Made by a program: the position numbers and the translations under genes | NCBI GenBank assembly: GCA_004123355.1 | Contig: SCHM01000001.1 | Span: 4,270,001-4,334,000 of the forward strand | From: Amphirosellinia nigrospora | Taxonomy: Eukaryota; Ascomycota; Sordariomycetes; Xylariales; Xylariaceae | Direction: 5' to 3' | Length of the DNA stretch: 64,000 nt | The notes under the pieces: model-generated | Database searches by the model: none | The model's input: the letters and a program-made list of their open reading frames with translations, nothing else | Told to the model about the DNA's origin: nothing | Shown here: positions 23,687-35,442 of the stretch, one piece after another | How positions within the stretch are numbered: the stretch's first letter is position 1 | How the letters are laid out: each line of letters opens with the position of its first letter

Positions 23687-26282
23687 CTATGACTCTCTGG
23701 GCGCTCTCTTGGTTTTCTTTTGTTGGCTGGGAATCGGGGTGTTCGGCCCGGTTCTCTTCGTGATGGCCGGACCCCCGGCCTCATGCATCAGAGAATGCGC
23801 CTTAGACATTGCCGACGAGCCATGGACGTACGCACTGGTCGCCAGGGACCTGCCGGCCTCGATAATCACTAGAACACTTGGGGTCAGTTATCACCATTCT
23901 AGGTGTGATTAGGGACAGTTTCAGAAGCCTTTAGGCACTTCCTTAACCCAAAAAGAAGACCGTGTGCTCTAAAAGTTGCTAAAACCCCCCAAAAATGGTT
24001 CCGCGGATTACTTACTACAATCATCTCCGACGTACTTGTCCTTCTCCTTCTCGCCAAGCAGCTTCGTCATGTACGTCCAGGACCGATTGCGCTTCCTATC
24101 CGAGCGGATACGTTTGATCTCAGTCTCGAACGCCCGATCATAGACGTCGAAATCAATACCAGTGGGCGATTCTGAGACAATGTCGGTCGAGAGTTCCGGG
24201 CTACGGAACTCATCGTCTCCACCAGTGCCGATTCCGAGCAACAGGGTACCTTTGTTGTCGGTGCGGTCCGGGGTCCGAGCCTCCTCCTCGACTGTCTGTT
24301 CCGAACTCGCAGCTCCCTGTAGAGACATACCTAATTGCAGGTAAGCTTCACGTTGTTTAATGAGTTCGGCAGCTGTTTCGGCAACGGACTTTTGTCGAAT
24401 CGGTTCGGCTGTCTCGGGGGGTTGTTTTGAATCCGGGAAATAACCTGGCGGCTCTCCTTCGACTTCCTTTGACAAGAATGGTTTTGGCACATTGAGAGTT
24501 CGCGGTGTTGTGGCCCTACTTGGCGAAATCAAACTCTTGAAACGCTGTATTGCCCTCATCTGAAATTTCCTTTAGTAACGTGATTAGTTCTGTTGAAGTT
24601 GGAACTGCTTACGACACAGAGCAGATGATCCATCTTTCGTGTGAAAGCGTGATTGACTTCGAGCTCATTAGGCGTTTCCACCATGTCAGAGCAGTTCTCT
24701 TCCTCGGACAGGAGAGGATCATTTCCATTTTTTGTCACCCATGAGTGATTCTGGACTAGTTAGCATTCATCTGTGTTCGGCATGTTCGGCATAAACTTAC
24801 TCGAATCTCGCGCAACGTGATTCTCGTGCTACTATTCTTGTCTAAGATCCTTGTAATGAGGTCTACAAAGTCTGGGTCCTCTCCGTCTGGAAGAGAAACG
24901 GTTTGCTCTCGAATCGCCTGATACATATCCAAAACGGAGCTACCGTTGAAAGGCAACTCTCCATACTTTAGACAGTAAAGTGTAACGCCCATGGACCATA
25001 TATCTGCAGCTTTGCCAGAAACGCCTCCATGATTGGCCTGGCAGAGCTCTGGCGGTATGAAGGCTGGAGACCCGGCAGATTTATTCGTCATCATCTCATT
25101 TGTCTTCTCGAACATCTCGGAGACACCAAAATCAACAATCTTGAGCACATCATCTTCTGTTAGTAGGAGGTTATCGGGTTTTATGTCGCGATGAATGATA
25201 CCCTGAGAATGAACTGTTGATATGTTAAAGAATGCTAAGCGGATGGGACTGTGTGATGGTCATAGACTCACGGTATTCAATGCCGAGAATTAAGTCGCGA
25301 AACCAAGTACGGCAAAGTTCACTGCTATAGGGTTGTGCTTTCTGATCGAGGTCAATCTTCATAACCACTCCCTTTTTGCACATTTCCAAGACCATGTAGA
25401 GAGAATCATCTTCGGGGTCATCGAGAACCTCAACCAAGGCAACGAGGTTGTCGTGATTAAGCTTTTTCATAATAGCAATCTCGGCACGAATCAAGTATAG
25501 GGCGTCCTTGGCTTCGGCGTCCTCCTGGCGACCGAACTGCTTTCTATGAAAGTGATTCAGTCCCATGCCGGGGCCTTGGTGGTGCGGCATCCCGGGTCCG
25601 GGACGTCTCAGGATATGGGATTGCGCTCGCTTCCGTAGGCGGGATTTGGAAAACTCCTTGACAGCCTGTGGTAAAGAAGATGAGCATTTGTCTGCCGTGG
25701 TAACGTTGGCAGCTCATAACATCTCTGCTTACGTATTCTTGCCCGAACTGATCGGTGGCCACATGGACGGCGCCATAAGAGCCCCGGCCAATTTCATCTC
25801 CAATCACGTATTGATTGACGGTATATTGCGATCTCCCGTCAATCTCGTCGTTCGTGTACTTGGCATCGAGAGTTTCCTAATAGAGGAGGACGGGACCTCG
25901 AAATTAGTCTACTATGGCGTGAACATGACTGGCACGACGGCGCATGCATCCTTACTTTCACCTCACGATGCTGAGACGGAGTCCTCTTATGATGTCTCAA
26001 GGGACTTAGCGGACCAGTAGGTGGCGATGGCCTGGTGTGCGCATTCTTAGACTACTACACTACATTGGCGGGTGCATGTCGGAGGATGGCTTTGCGCGCG
26101 CATTACATAAAGCTCGGTTTGACTTACAATTGAGGGGCAGCAAAAGCAGGCTGGTCTGCGGCATCGGTAATCTGCTCAATGCTGATGCGAGGCTGTGGCG
26201 ACGGCGCGGGTGAGTTGTGAAGGCTGCTCGCAACGGGCATGTCGGCCGTATTGGAAGCTGTTGGTGGTTGTTGTAGTATCAT
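23687..26282 (-). CDS. Ca2+/calmodulin-dependent protein kinase kinase (CaMKK, Ssp1 type)
   Basis: The product resembles fungal CaMKK/Ssp1 kinases, which activate AMPK/Snf1 and CaM kinases under calcium or nutrient stress. Eight exons join in phase: 26128-26282, 25956-26031, 25733-25876, 25272-25665, 24801-25213, 24613-24750, 24016-24559 and 23687-23868, 681 residues in all. After the conserved RHHKRTPSQHREVKETLDAK lead come the glycine loop GDEIGRGSYGAV, the lysine in AVKEFSKSRLRKR, the Arg-Pro-rich insert typical of CaMKKs (ILRRPGPGMPHHQGPGMG), HRDIKPDNLLL, DFGVSEMF and GSPAFIPPEL. The long C-terminal part is Ser/Glu-rich. The last exon (EAGRSLATSAYVHGSSAM...) rests on a good branch site and acceptor (CTGAC...TAG). 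Without it the protein would end at 24008. All splice phases agree and no frame break is present, unlike in many neighbours. The start is ATG 26282. Confidence 0.92.
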
Positions 26283-26337
26283 TGTGTGGTTGTAGTGTTG
26301 GTCAGATTGTCGTGATAAGTTTGCCAAGATAGCGTAT

Positions 26338-26365
26338 CTCGTAGCTCGTAGCTCGTAGCTCGTAG
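26338..26365. repeat. Tandem repeat, four copies of CTCGTAG
   Basis: Four perfect copies of a 7-bp unit, about 56-83 bp upstream of the CaMKK start codon on the minus strand, so probably within the transcribed leader. Confidence 0.9.
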
Positions 26366-26436
26366 CTGTGAGGTGTGGGAGCTTGGAGGGGTTATAGTGT
26401 TATAGTGGGATGCAAGCCCGTTCTCTTCCAAGTTGG

Positions 26437-26457
26437 GATTGATTGATTGATTGATTG
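26437..26457. repeat. GATT microsatellite
   Basis: Five GATT units in a row plus one base, in the CaMKK upstream region. Confidence 0.9.
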
Positions 26458-27396
26458 ACTGGTGATAAAATTGAGAATGCAATGTTATGCGCAAGGGAAA
26501 CATGACATCAAAAGGAAGATGCTCATCGTAGACTAAGCTAGGCGGTTGGCGGGCTTATATCGACAAAGAGCCAAGGCGCATAAGATGGCTGAACCCTTTT
26601 TCTACATTCTCTGCCTTTCCGTTGACCTTCTTCACAGATGGTGTTATAATGATTGTCATGCCATTGGTGGTGAACCTAGCAGCAGACAGACAGAAAGGGA
26701 GGAGACAGTTCAGCCCAACAGCAGCTAATTCGGGCATCTAGCGAATCGTCGTTGCCAGACGCATCAATGACCCCTGTTGTAGGAGGGAACACCCTTGGCT
26801 TGGGGGGTTGCTCACTTAGGGCTGTTTAGGAGGTCCAGAACAACGCTTCCCAGTAGGTAGTCTATACCTAGATTAGGTAATTGATCTCTGTAAGAGATAG
26901 AGTAGGTCGTCGATTTAGTTCTCATAACAATCACGCAGGCTGACAATCATGGACAAGGGACTATCCATATGTATTTGGTCCAGTTGTCTTATTTCTTTCT
27001 TTATATTCCATGTTGAAACTTATTTCCATTGATTAGTAGGTAGTATAGGTAGCATACGTAGTGCCGTACTTGCCGTCGGGGTATGCCGTCGCAGCCGCGT
27101 TTGAGGCTGGTGAGAGCCCGACTAGTCGAAAATAAGACTAGACCCAAGTACCCAAGCCTTATCGGAAGGGAATCTGGCTCACTGGGCCCCACCATAATGC
27201 TACCAAGCAGTTTAGTGTTAGGTAGGTGATTTAATTGTACATCAGACAGCAGATAGGCCATCTTCAACCATACTGTCAACCATACTGTCAACCAGACCCC
27301 CGACCGCCCTTCATCGCATGCCAATTCCCCGCCATAGATCACGGGCATGTGAGCTCTCGACCTCTAGTCTGAGCTAGAGAAGCCCGCGCCGGCGCC

Positions 27397-28257
27397 ATGC
27401 CCGTCCAGGTCTATTCCCTGTACATATTTGACCGCCACAGTAAGTCGAGAGTCCCAGTCGAGTCAAGCCAAGCCGAGCACGGGTCAGTCAGGCCAACGCG
27501 AGCCTCGTCAAACCCTTAAGTCAGCCGTGTGTGTGCCTATGGCCATGCTTGACCCTCCCCCACCAAGAAACGATGTGATTGATTCATACACTTTGCGCCT
27601 GAGTAGGCAGACAGAGGCGAACAAGGGTGCCCAACATAACGAGGAGGCCTCAACCGCTAACGTGGCATTGTCTCCTCGCAGCCGAGTGCATCTACTCGAA
27701 ACAATGGCTCCAGACGTCCGCGCCGACCCCCTCCTCGGCGCTCCCCCCTGACCAGCACCAACAGTCGAACGGCAATGGACCTGCGATGGCGACAGCTACG
27801 GAGCAACCTCCGCCTCCCCCCAGCAAGCCGCGGCGGAACAAGGGTGCCGACGAGGCCAAGCTGATCTTTGGCACCGTCTTCAGCCTGCGGAATATGGTGC
27901 GCAAGCTGGGCGGCGACGACGACGCCTTCATCTCCTTCCGCACCTCCCAGTACAAGCTGCACTACTACGAGACCCCCACGAATCTGCGCTTCGCTCTATT
28001 GACCGAGCCCGGCGCCCTCAGCATGCGCAACGTCCTACACCAGATCTACATCAACCTCTGGGTCGAGTATGGTAAGTTTGTTGCAGGGAGAAATTCTTGC
28101 ATTTTCTTTGGATACCATGTTCACCCGGAGCTAATACTGGCCTTAAACAATAGTTGTTAAGAACCCCTTGTCGCCTGTAGAACACAAAGGCGGCGAGGGT
28201 GTGCGGAATGAGATGTTCGAACTAGGCTTGGATAAGTTTATCCGTGGGTTGATGTGA
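27397..28257 (+). CDS. BET5: TRAPP complex core subunit BET5 (TRAPPC1)
   Basis: BET5 is a longin-fold core subunit of the TRAPP tethering complexes, the exchange factors for Ypt1/Rab1 in ER-Golgi traffic. Three exons join in phase: 27397-27439, 27682-28071 and 28154-28257, 178 residues. Landmarks are the first strand VQVYSLYIFDRH|TECIY, the helix KLIFGTVFSLRNMVRKLGG, the core FISFRTSQYKLHYYETPT, and the C-terminal helix with NEMFELGLDKFIRGLM. An insert of roughly 40 residues with a polyproline stretch and a basic KPRRNKG segment lies between the first strands. I believe such an insert is usual in filamentous fungi and absent in animals. Intron borders are canonical (GTAAGT...CAG, GTAAGT...TAG). 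No frame break is present. The gene converges on PEX3. Confidence 0.93.
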
Positions 28258-28787
28258 TAAGACTGTCAAAACGAAATGCTTGTAGCTAAAAGTGAGGGGA
28301 TCCGACCTATGTGAATATTGGAGCATGAACAGATGCGTTTTTGATCCCATTTAGGGGGTGTTAAAAACATATTAGGGCCTGTATTGGCATTATATCGTCC
28401 ACCTGACAGTATACGGTGATACAGATTATATTCGTCCTGTCTACGGACGAAAGAGGCCACCTAGAGGCCACCCAAGATACCCAGTAATAATATACACAAC
28501 AGTCAGTGCGTCATCATTCGTAATACCCATCCTAACTATCCATCTGACTAGTTGTGTTTTGTTCTATTTGATACAGGACCCTAAAATTCGCTAAGCTCGT
28601 ATTATAGATGCGGTGTCCTAACTTATTGCTCTAGATTCGTCCTGGCTTCGATTGAAGCGACGTGGTAATCGTAGCCGGCCGTTTAAAGCACACCAATCCA
28701 GCTCTCATGGGCCGGATATTCCTAAGATTGTGATAGCAATGGTAGCCAATGTCGAAACTCAAGAAAGTTACATGGGACTACCGGTCG

Positions 28788-30594
28788 TCATGACTGTGAT
28801 TGTGGCTGTGACGCCATCGATGAAGTTTCCAACGCCTTTCCCCACGCTGCCTCAAATGAATTTTGTAAAGGGTCTACTACAACAACACTCTCGTCGCCCG
28901 TCATCATCCGGGAAGATTTGACGCCATTGCCGTGATCCTGCTGAAGCACAATGACTTCGTCTGTCTGCCTAACAGAAGCAACAGCAGCATCATTGAGGCC
29001 AGCCGCAGCAGCAGCGAGTTCGTCATCCTGATGTATCTCGTTTTCCCAGTTACTCGAGTACACGACGGCGGCGAAGGCTTCGAGGTCCTGGACATGCTCC
29101 ATCTCCTGCAGGTACTCGTTTGGCATGCCGTTGCCAATCGCGTGGGCTTGTCGAGTTAGTACTGATAGGATCTTGGGGAGCAGAACTGCACGCGTTGTGG
29201 GATCAGTAGCAGCTTGTTCTGAAGACCCGGGGATAGGGACCGGGGCCGAAATGTTAAAGTCGAAAGCGCCGGGTAGTAGTTTCTTGTTTAATAGAATAGA
29301 GAAGCTGGCGTCGAGGAGGAGTGTCAGTACGTGACAAAATGCGGGTGATTCGACGAGATCCGACGTCTCATCAAGCAGACGGCGAAGTGCTGGTGTTATG
29401 GTTGATGTGGGCGAAGAGGCCGACGAGCTACCAGACGGGTTTGTCGCAGCCATGGCACTGTCACCTAAGACACCAGATTCCCTCAAGACGAAATCTTCTA
29501 GTGGGGTTGGCGGGAGGAGGAAGGGTAACCACTGGGAACCAGGTCTGTCGGAATCTGACTTCCTCTCGACCTTTTGCGCACTTCGAACGCCAATTGCGAG
29601 AATGTGTCGAAGCTCAGGAGATCACGTGGACTCAAGTGCCCAAACACCTCGCGAACGGCGGCCTCGACCTTCTCCATCACGTCTGTCCATCCCCGGTTTA
29701 ATAGCCACCAGCTGAAGGTCAGGTATTTCCGGTTGGTTTCGAAATCACTGCCGTACGCTTCTCCGGGTTATCGTCATCGTTGTTTTCGAGGCTTATTGTA
29801 GACTGTGCTGCGCCAGTTGCTAGCGAAATTACGCTGGACAAGTAGCTTCTCCGTCCAAGGAGATTCAGTTGGATTCTGGTGAGCATCGTCAAAAGCGCCA
29901 GTGTGTACACAAGCGTGAAAGCTCGCGTTATTGCTAAGAGCCGGGTTAGTGGGGGATTCTTTTCACTCAATGCGCTCTGTTCACTCAGCCGAGGGTTACT
30001 CACAACTTATTGTCAGATCATCCATAACTGTCTCTTCGTCTTGCGGGGCCTCTGTAACGTCTGGCCGCCATCTTGCGCACCATCTACTGTGCTGGGAGCA
30101 GGGGGAGGGGCTATTTGGCTCGCGTGGACGCCGCTTTCGCTCTGTAGGCTCGCGATGCTCTTGCCCTCCTCCTCTGTTAGGGTGGTATCTGCGATGCTCG
30201 GCGGTGCGATAGATGACTCGCCGCTGCGCACACTCTTAGCGGTGCCCTTCATTTGCTGGATCTCCAGCGTTATATTCTCGGTGTCCATCGCTTCGAGAAT
30301 GTTTGCAGTGGCTGTCGGAAGCAGAGCCAGGACGGTGAAGGTGCAGTCCTCTTGATTCTGCTCAAATCGGCGGCGCAAGCTACGTGATGGTTAGCCTCGG
30401 TCGGGGCTAGTGTTCCTAATTCGCCTTGTAGCTTACTTCTCTTTTGCAATGCGGTCACTGCTCATGCGCTCGCGCGCATCGTTAATCTTGCCCATGACAT
30501 ATTGGGTAGCCAGGTAACCAGCGCCCATGATACCGACGCCGATGCCTATCGGAGTGCGATTGCGACGAAGCCACCGTCGCGTAGCTGATAGCAT
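28788..30594 (-). CDS. PEX3: Peroxisomal membrane biogenesis protein PEX3
   Basis: PEX3 is the membrane docking factor for PEX19, which delivers peroxisomal membrane proteins. Exon 1 (30437-30594) starts MLSATRRWLRRNRTPIG and contains the N-terminal membrane anchor (GVGIMGAGYLATQYV). Exon 2 (30004-30379) carries RRRFEQNQEDCTFTVLALL, the family hallmark. From 29933 a third exon holds AFTLVYTLALLTMLTRIQL and NLLGRRSYLSSVISLATG, then FETNRKYLTFSWWLLNRG, and ends near residue 520 with SMASQPQSQS. Three single-base losses must be assumed: in the GG at 30022-30023 (restoring LWDDLTI), at 29751-29752 (restoring GSDFETN) and in the T run at 29572-29575 (restoring VRKKVE). With these the reading continues through WLPFLLPPTPLEDFVLRESG. 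Each restored segment agrees with family landmarks, so the gene is probably intact in the organism. Confidence 0.92.
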
Positions 30595-31191
30595 GTTGAC
30601 GAGTGGTAGGGAATAGCCCCTTCAGACTGGTCGGACTTGGTCGAAGGTGGCTCGTTATCTACGCGACATGAAGTTCGCAGTAACGTGTCGGAGGCACAGA
30701 TTGGACCTGCTGAATAGGTGGGAATGGTAGATGCCTGAACCCGAGTGGTACAAAGCTTAGATCGGATCAATGATGCTAATCACAGATGACGAGTGATGAC
30801 CAGCTCTATCTATTGGTATCTTGGGTGTACCTGTAGCACATAGCATGTAGCATGTTAGCTCTTGACGTTGCCTCGGCTTGCGCGCGTCTCGATGAGTTTC
30901 TGGTGGAGCCCGACCAAAATAGGCTTAAGTACCCAGCAATTACCATGGGATTTAAATTGAGCAGTATAACATACGTACGCTGAGTGCAGAGCAAAGCCAC
31001 GTGTGGCTAAAATGACGCACTTTCCCCATCTAAGCTGAATCCGGAATGACCCCGCCATGCCCCATGCCCCATCAATTCTTCATCTTGCAGACGCCAAGAC
31101 TACCCAAGAGCTGTCCTAAAGATCGCAGCGGCCTCGTCGAGGTCGTATGTTAAACAACTTTCCTCGCACTAGCCCAACGCCAGATTACAGA
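30595..31191. promoter_or_regulatory. Divergent upstream region PEX3 / ATG101
   Basis: About 600 bp between the PEX3 start (minus, 30594) and the ATG101 start (plus, 31192). It must hold both promoters unless upstream leader exons exist. An in-frame upstream ATG for ATG101 lies at 31147. No motif is decisive. Confidence 0.5.
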
Positions 31192-32180
31192 ATGGATAGC
31201 CAGAGACCACAAGAGTTTATATTAGAAGCATTCGCCGACTCAGCTTCCGTCAGAGATGTCGTCCGGGGTAAGAGGCGTACCATAAAATCTCTCTTCAATG
31301 CCCCGCATCTCAACATATCACTCAGGATGAAACGAACGCGATGATCGCAATCGCAATCGTAGAAGCAGCAGCAGCAGCAGCAACCGCCTTCCCTCCCTGT
31401 GTCACCATGACTCTCGCCATCGCTGCGCATTCCCAGATTCATTTTTCTAACTTTGCTATCATGTAGGGATATTGCACACCATCTTCTTCCATCGCTTCTT
31501 TCCCTCCCTATCACCGCTCGCGCGAGGTCCTCGACATCACCCTCCCCTTCGTCGAAGATGCCGAGCTCGATACTATGATCGAGAAGCGAGCCGCCGAGCT
31601 GGCGCGCGAATTAGACGCTGAGCGGACGCACTCCTCCGCCCCAAGCGTGCCGCTTCACCATCACTTATCACAACAACGCGGAGCTGCGGCAGCGGCGGCG
31701 GCACAGGCAGGCAGTAATGGCGGCCGTGGCAACATATCTGTCCAGTTCTTTGAAAAAAAGCGCCGTAAGACGTGGTACATGCGCGCGGCCTATGGCGGCG
31801 GTGATGAGGAAGTCTGCTGGGAATGCTGGACCGTCAAGGTCACCGTGGCCGAGCCGAGGACGGAAAGTGGTGAGGATTACCGTTACTCCCCTCTTCGAGC
31901 TTCCCTTGACCCAGCATCATGTAGAGAAGCGACGTAAAGGAGCTGTGTGTTGTGTGTTGTCAGAACACGGTGCTAATCTATTATCTATTCTAGAGCGAGC
32001 TAAAGTTCGCAAAGCTATGGAGCAGACGCTGCTTACTACGGCCATGAAAATTGTTACTGTGTTGTCAACTCATACAAGGACCACATCCGCCCATTACGAC
32101 TAGCGAGACGAACCCGTTCCCTTACCAGATCAACGTTAACCAAAAGGATGCCGGTTGCTACGCGAATGGGCATCTACTAG
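31192..32180 (+). CDS. ATG101: Autophagy protein ATG101 (HORMA-domain)
   Basis: ATG101 is a HORMA-fold partner of ATG13 in the ULK/Atg1 initiation complex; budding yeast lacks it but filamentous fungi keep it. Exon 1 (31192-31267) encodes PQEFILEAFADSASVRDVVR. Exon 2 (31467-31869) opens GILHTIFFHRFFPSL and holds EDAELDTMIEKRAAELAREL, an Ala/His-rich insert, NISVQFFEKKRRKTWYMRA and EEVCWECWTVKVTVAEPRTE. Exon 3 starts at 31994 (RAKVRKAMEQTL). Four losses are inferred: two bases in the CGCG stretch at about 31518-31525 (restoring LAREVLDITLPFVE), one near 32058-32062, one at 32087-32088 (restoring PPITTSETNPFPYQINVN), and two G near 32157. The last restores ATRMGIY and a TAG at 32178-32180, the expected C-terminus. 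As given, the final frame runs on to 32317. The alternative start at 31147 would add 15 residues. Confidence 0.88.
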
Positions 32181-33207
32181 GGATCGCTGTGACAGGAATG
32201 ACCCGAGGAATTAGTTCGTTTGCTTGGAGACCTGCCACTCTCGACAACTTCACCTACGGCGAAAACGCATTCCCACCGATATCCTGTAAATACACCCTGT
32301 ATTCTTGGCATAAGTGACTGTTCCTAGTCCTAGGTACGGTCCCTAGGATATGGTGCTACGGCGTTTCATGGAGTTTATTAAGAGGGAACGGTAGACATGG
32401 TCTTTTTTCACGGATATGTTAGGTTGGGATTCTTATGCTTGAAGGGCTCCTTCAGTTTTCAATATCAAGATACCCAGGCCAGACATATTGTTGTCTTAAC
32501 CATCTTGCAACATATCATATAGCCAGAGAATCAATAATCAATGTGGTAATTGGAACGCAAGAAAGCGACAATTTGAATTGCAATGCTAGCCGATCGCTAG
32601 TTGAAGTATCGAGCCTGTATACTGTCCCGATCCTTCTCCAACGCCAAACCGTTTACCAGATTATTGTAATCGTGAACCCCTCCCACGACGAGAGAAAGCG
32701 TTCTCGCCGGGTGTTCGCATGTCGCATGCGAATTGCCTCTCATGCCATTTCATATACGAAACTCGTGTCTCGTCCGATTACAGAACGCCTCGCATATAAT
32801 CGCAATCCTTCCTTTGTTACACAACGATCCTGATAGCAGCGGCGCTTGTCCAAACGCCGATTTTGTCCTCGCATCCGACCAAAGCATGCCAACAAAAATA
32901 GTCGCTTGCTTGTAATATAAAACACCTTTATCAAACAAATAACGCCAACAAAACCTTACAGCCAAGGCACCTCGCGTGTGTCAAACAGTTATCTGCCCAA
33001 AAGTATGACTTCATTACAAGTGTATGAAAAACAATAAGACGTAAAAGCCGCGAGGCAAATGAGGGGCACGGGTGTAATCTAGAGTGCAGGCTGGAGAGAA
33101 AAACGTCCAAAAAGTGGTGTGTCCATGCCGTAGAGTCGTCGAGTTCGTAAATATCATCAATGTGGATGAAGACCAGAATCCATTACGCCTAGTGGGATAG
33201 TTGTTGC

Positions 33208-35442
33208 TCACTGGGTCGTATAGCTTCGCCCCAAGTTGGGTTTAGATCCTTTCCAAGACCCAACCACGCTGCCACTACCACCAATCTTCTCGAACCCTTG
33301 CGCAATATCGAGAAGATTTCCCCTTCTTCTTCAAAAAGGGGAGGAGTGAAACCGGTCTCAAAATTCGGCCAATCATTCTCCTTCAAGTCGAGTTGTAAGT
33401 TAGGCCTGTTGGCAGCCAAAGGCGACTGTTGTAAGAAGATCTTGCTTGGCGAAGACATGCAGTCAAACGCCTTGCTGGGTGATTCATAGAGCAAGGCAGG
33501 AGTTGGACTTGGTACTCCTAAGAATGGCGCCGAAGTGATGGATTTCCGCATTGTGGAATTGGTAAAGTCGTTCAGCCCACTGGTGGACTGTGACCGATCC
33601 AATCGTGGTCTTCTCACAGACCTTTTGATGGGTGAAAGATCCGATGGTATTGCGAGATCCAAGGCCCCGTCCTCAAAAAAGCTATAGTCATTCCCCCCTA
33701 AACCGGCGTAACCATCGATTCCGTAGAGGTGATTTTCGAGTGTAGAGTCTCCGATAAAGGAAGGACTCCATGGAGGCATGTTGGCGATGCTGCTGGATAT
33801 GTTGCTCACGCGACGCAAAGGCGATTCAAACATTGAGGTCACATGGTCGCGATGCGCCTGGAGATTAGTATTTGGCGAGACCGACGCGGTTGGCATGGGT
33901 GTATGCTTTATTTTAACTACTGGAGTTAGTGGCGGGGGCATCTGCCTAGAATGTCGAGAAGGCGAAGATGATGCTGGCATAGGTCCATGTGAACGACTCT
34001 TAGTCGGACTGTCGTATGACGAATGACGGAGACGTCTGATTTCCTCTTCGGCCCGTCCCCGTCCTCCTTTTCCACGAGTGTGCTTCGTGCCGGAACTATA
34101 GAAGGGATTAGACTGCTGGCGGAGTACCGACGATTCTAACGATGAGATGTAGCCACTGTCTTCCATCGAGATTGAGGCATCCATCGAAGCATGCTTCCGC
34201 TTCTGGGAACGCTTCCGAGAACCGAGAAGGGTATTATGAGCAGGAGGGGGGTGTTGCTTTCCGGCTTCACAAAACGGGCCACGGAGGCGAGGAGAGTATT
34301 GTCGCCGGAAGCGGTGAAGGAAGAGACGTCGGATCAGCGCCATCAGGGTCTTGAATCTTATCGCCAAGATCTTCGGCGCAGACATTATCAGAAAGAGGGA
34401 TGGTAGCGTCTGATGAGGGCTCAGGGGCAGTCATTACTGGAGCTTGTGAAATAGCCTGGAGATATGGAGCAGCTTGCGTTTGAGGAACGGCAGGTAGCGA
34501 TGGTAGCCCATCTTGGAGATAAGGTGTTTCGAAGTGAGAATAATCAACACGTGGCGCCATCGACATTATGTGCACATTTTCCGAAACGACTGAAGCCTTC
34601 CGGCTGGGTTTCTCTTTCATGAATTGTTGCTCCATGCCCAGTTCAATGGCCCAATAATTCCCTTTTCCTGGGTCGTCCTTTGGGCGTTCTTGCTTGATGA
34701 AAGCCTTATTGAGACTCAAATTATGGCGAATGCTGTTCTGCCAACCGGCATCGTTTGCGTTGTAGAATGAATATGTATCTGAGATCCACTTGTAGATTTG
34801 GGCTAGAGTGAGCTTCCTTTGAGGTGCGCGAAGAATGGCCATGCCGATTAGTTGCGCATAGCTGTGGCCAGGTTTGGTCCCATCGTCATAAATAGAAGGA
34901 AAAGTGACCGCTCTATCCTGGCCTTCTTGGCTGGTCTTGAATCCGTAATAGGTGCGGCTTCTAGAAGAGCGCGCTTGCCCGATTGGGTGGGATAATACTC
35001 TTCAACATTAAGGTTGAACGATGGCGGTGCGGGATATAAAGTGGGATGCAGATTTCTTTGTCAAGACCTACTTGTCTCGAATTGGTCGTCTAAATGTAGA
35101 CAGCAAGGGCTTCTTTGGCATAGAGTCGGTAGCTTGCGCGTGTAGCGAAGGTGGGCATATATTTATCGCATTTAGTTTGCGGTTGTTGGGACGAGCCTAG
35201 CGGAGCTGTTGAAGATTGACTAGGAGCCTTGTAAGGAGAATGGTGCTTTCTGTGGCCATTTGAGAAGTCCAAATTACCACTCGAGTTTTGCAAGGGGCGG
35301 CGTGGTGAGGATTGCTTTCCCACGGATGGCATCGGGGCTCGGCTGATCGAGGTGTTGGTTTTCCAAAGTTTTCGTCCTGGAAATCATCCTGAAAGATGTG
35401 TAGTGGCTCATTTGAAGCCGCAAAACGCGTCGGTCTGGCCAT
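33208..35442 (-). CDS. Forkhead transcription factor (Sep1/Hcm1-like)
   Basis: A DNA-binding regulator of the fungal forkhead class related to Sep1/Hcm1, probably acting in cell-cycle gene control. The start is ATG 35442 (MARPTRFAASNEPLHIFQDD). The disordered N-terminus includes RRPLQNSSGNLDFSNGHRKH and DKENLHPTLYPAPPSFNLN. The forkhead domain lies at about 34640-34870: KPGHSYAQLIGMAILRAP, LAQIYKWISDTYSFY and the recognition helix WQNSIRHNLSLNKAFIKQ. The C-terminal half has HASMDASISMEDSGYISSLE, RGRAEEEIRRLRHSSYDSPT and EIFSILR. About eight small losses are inferred, near 35334-35337, 35134, 35070, 35053, 34908, 34284, 34246-34251 and 33300; each restores a natural continuation. The last gives GFEKIGGSGSVV and KPNLGRSYTTQ with stop at 33208 instead of 33189. 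No intron is needed. A long leader of more than 1 kb seems to lie upstream. Confidence 0.88.

Larger units (their letters stand above)
26283..27396. promoter_or_regulatory. Divergent upstream region of CaMKK and BET5, with tandem repeats
   Basis: This interval lies between start codons pointing away from each other. Close to the CaMKK start it holds four copies of the 7-bp unit CTCGTAG (26338-26365) and a GATT tract (26437-26457). No gene is seen in it. Confidence 0.55.

Noticed and set aside
27657-27962. Minus-strand open frames within BET5
   Set aside because: Shadows of the GC-rich BET5 exon 2, which matches the TRAPP subunit family on the plus strand.
31860-32317. Novel C-terminal extension of ATG101
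   Set aside because: It arises only from the out-of-frame reading; the expected ATG101 end with its own stop lies upstream at 32178-32180.
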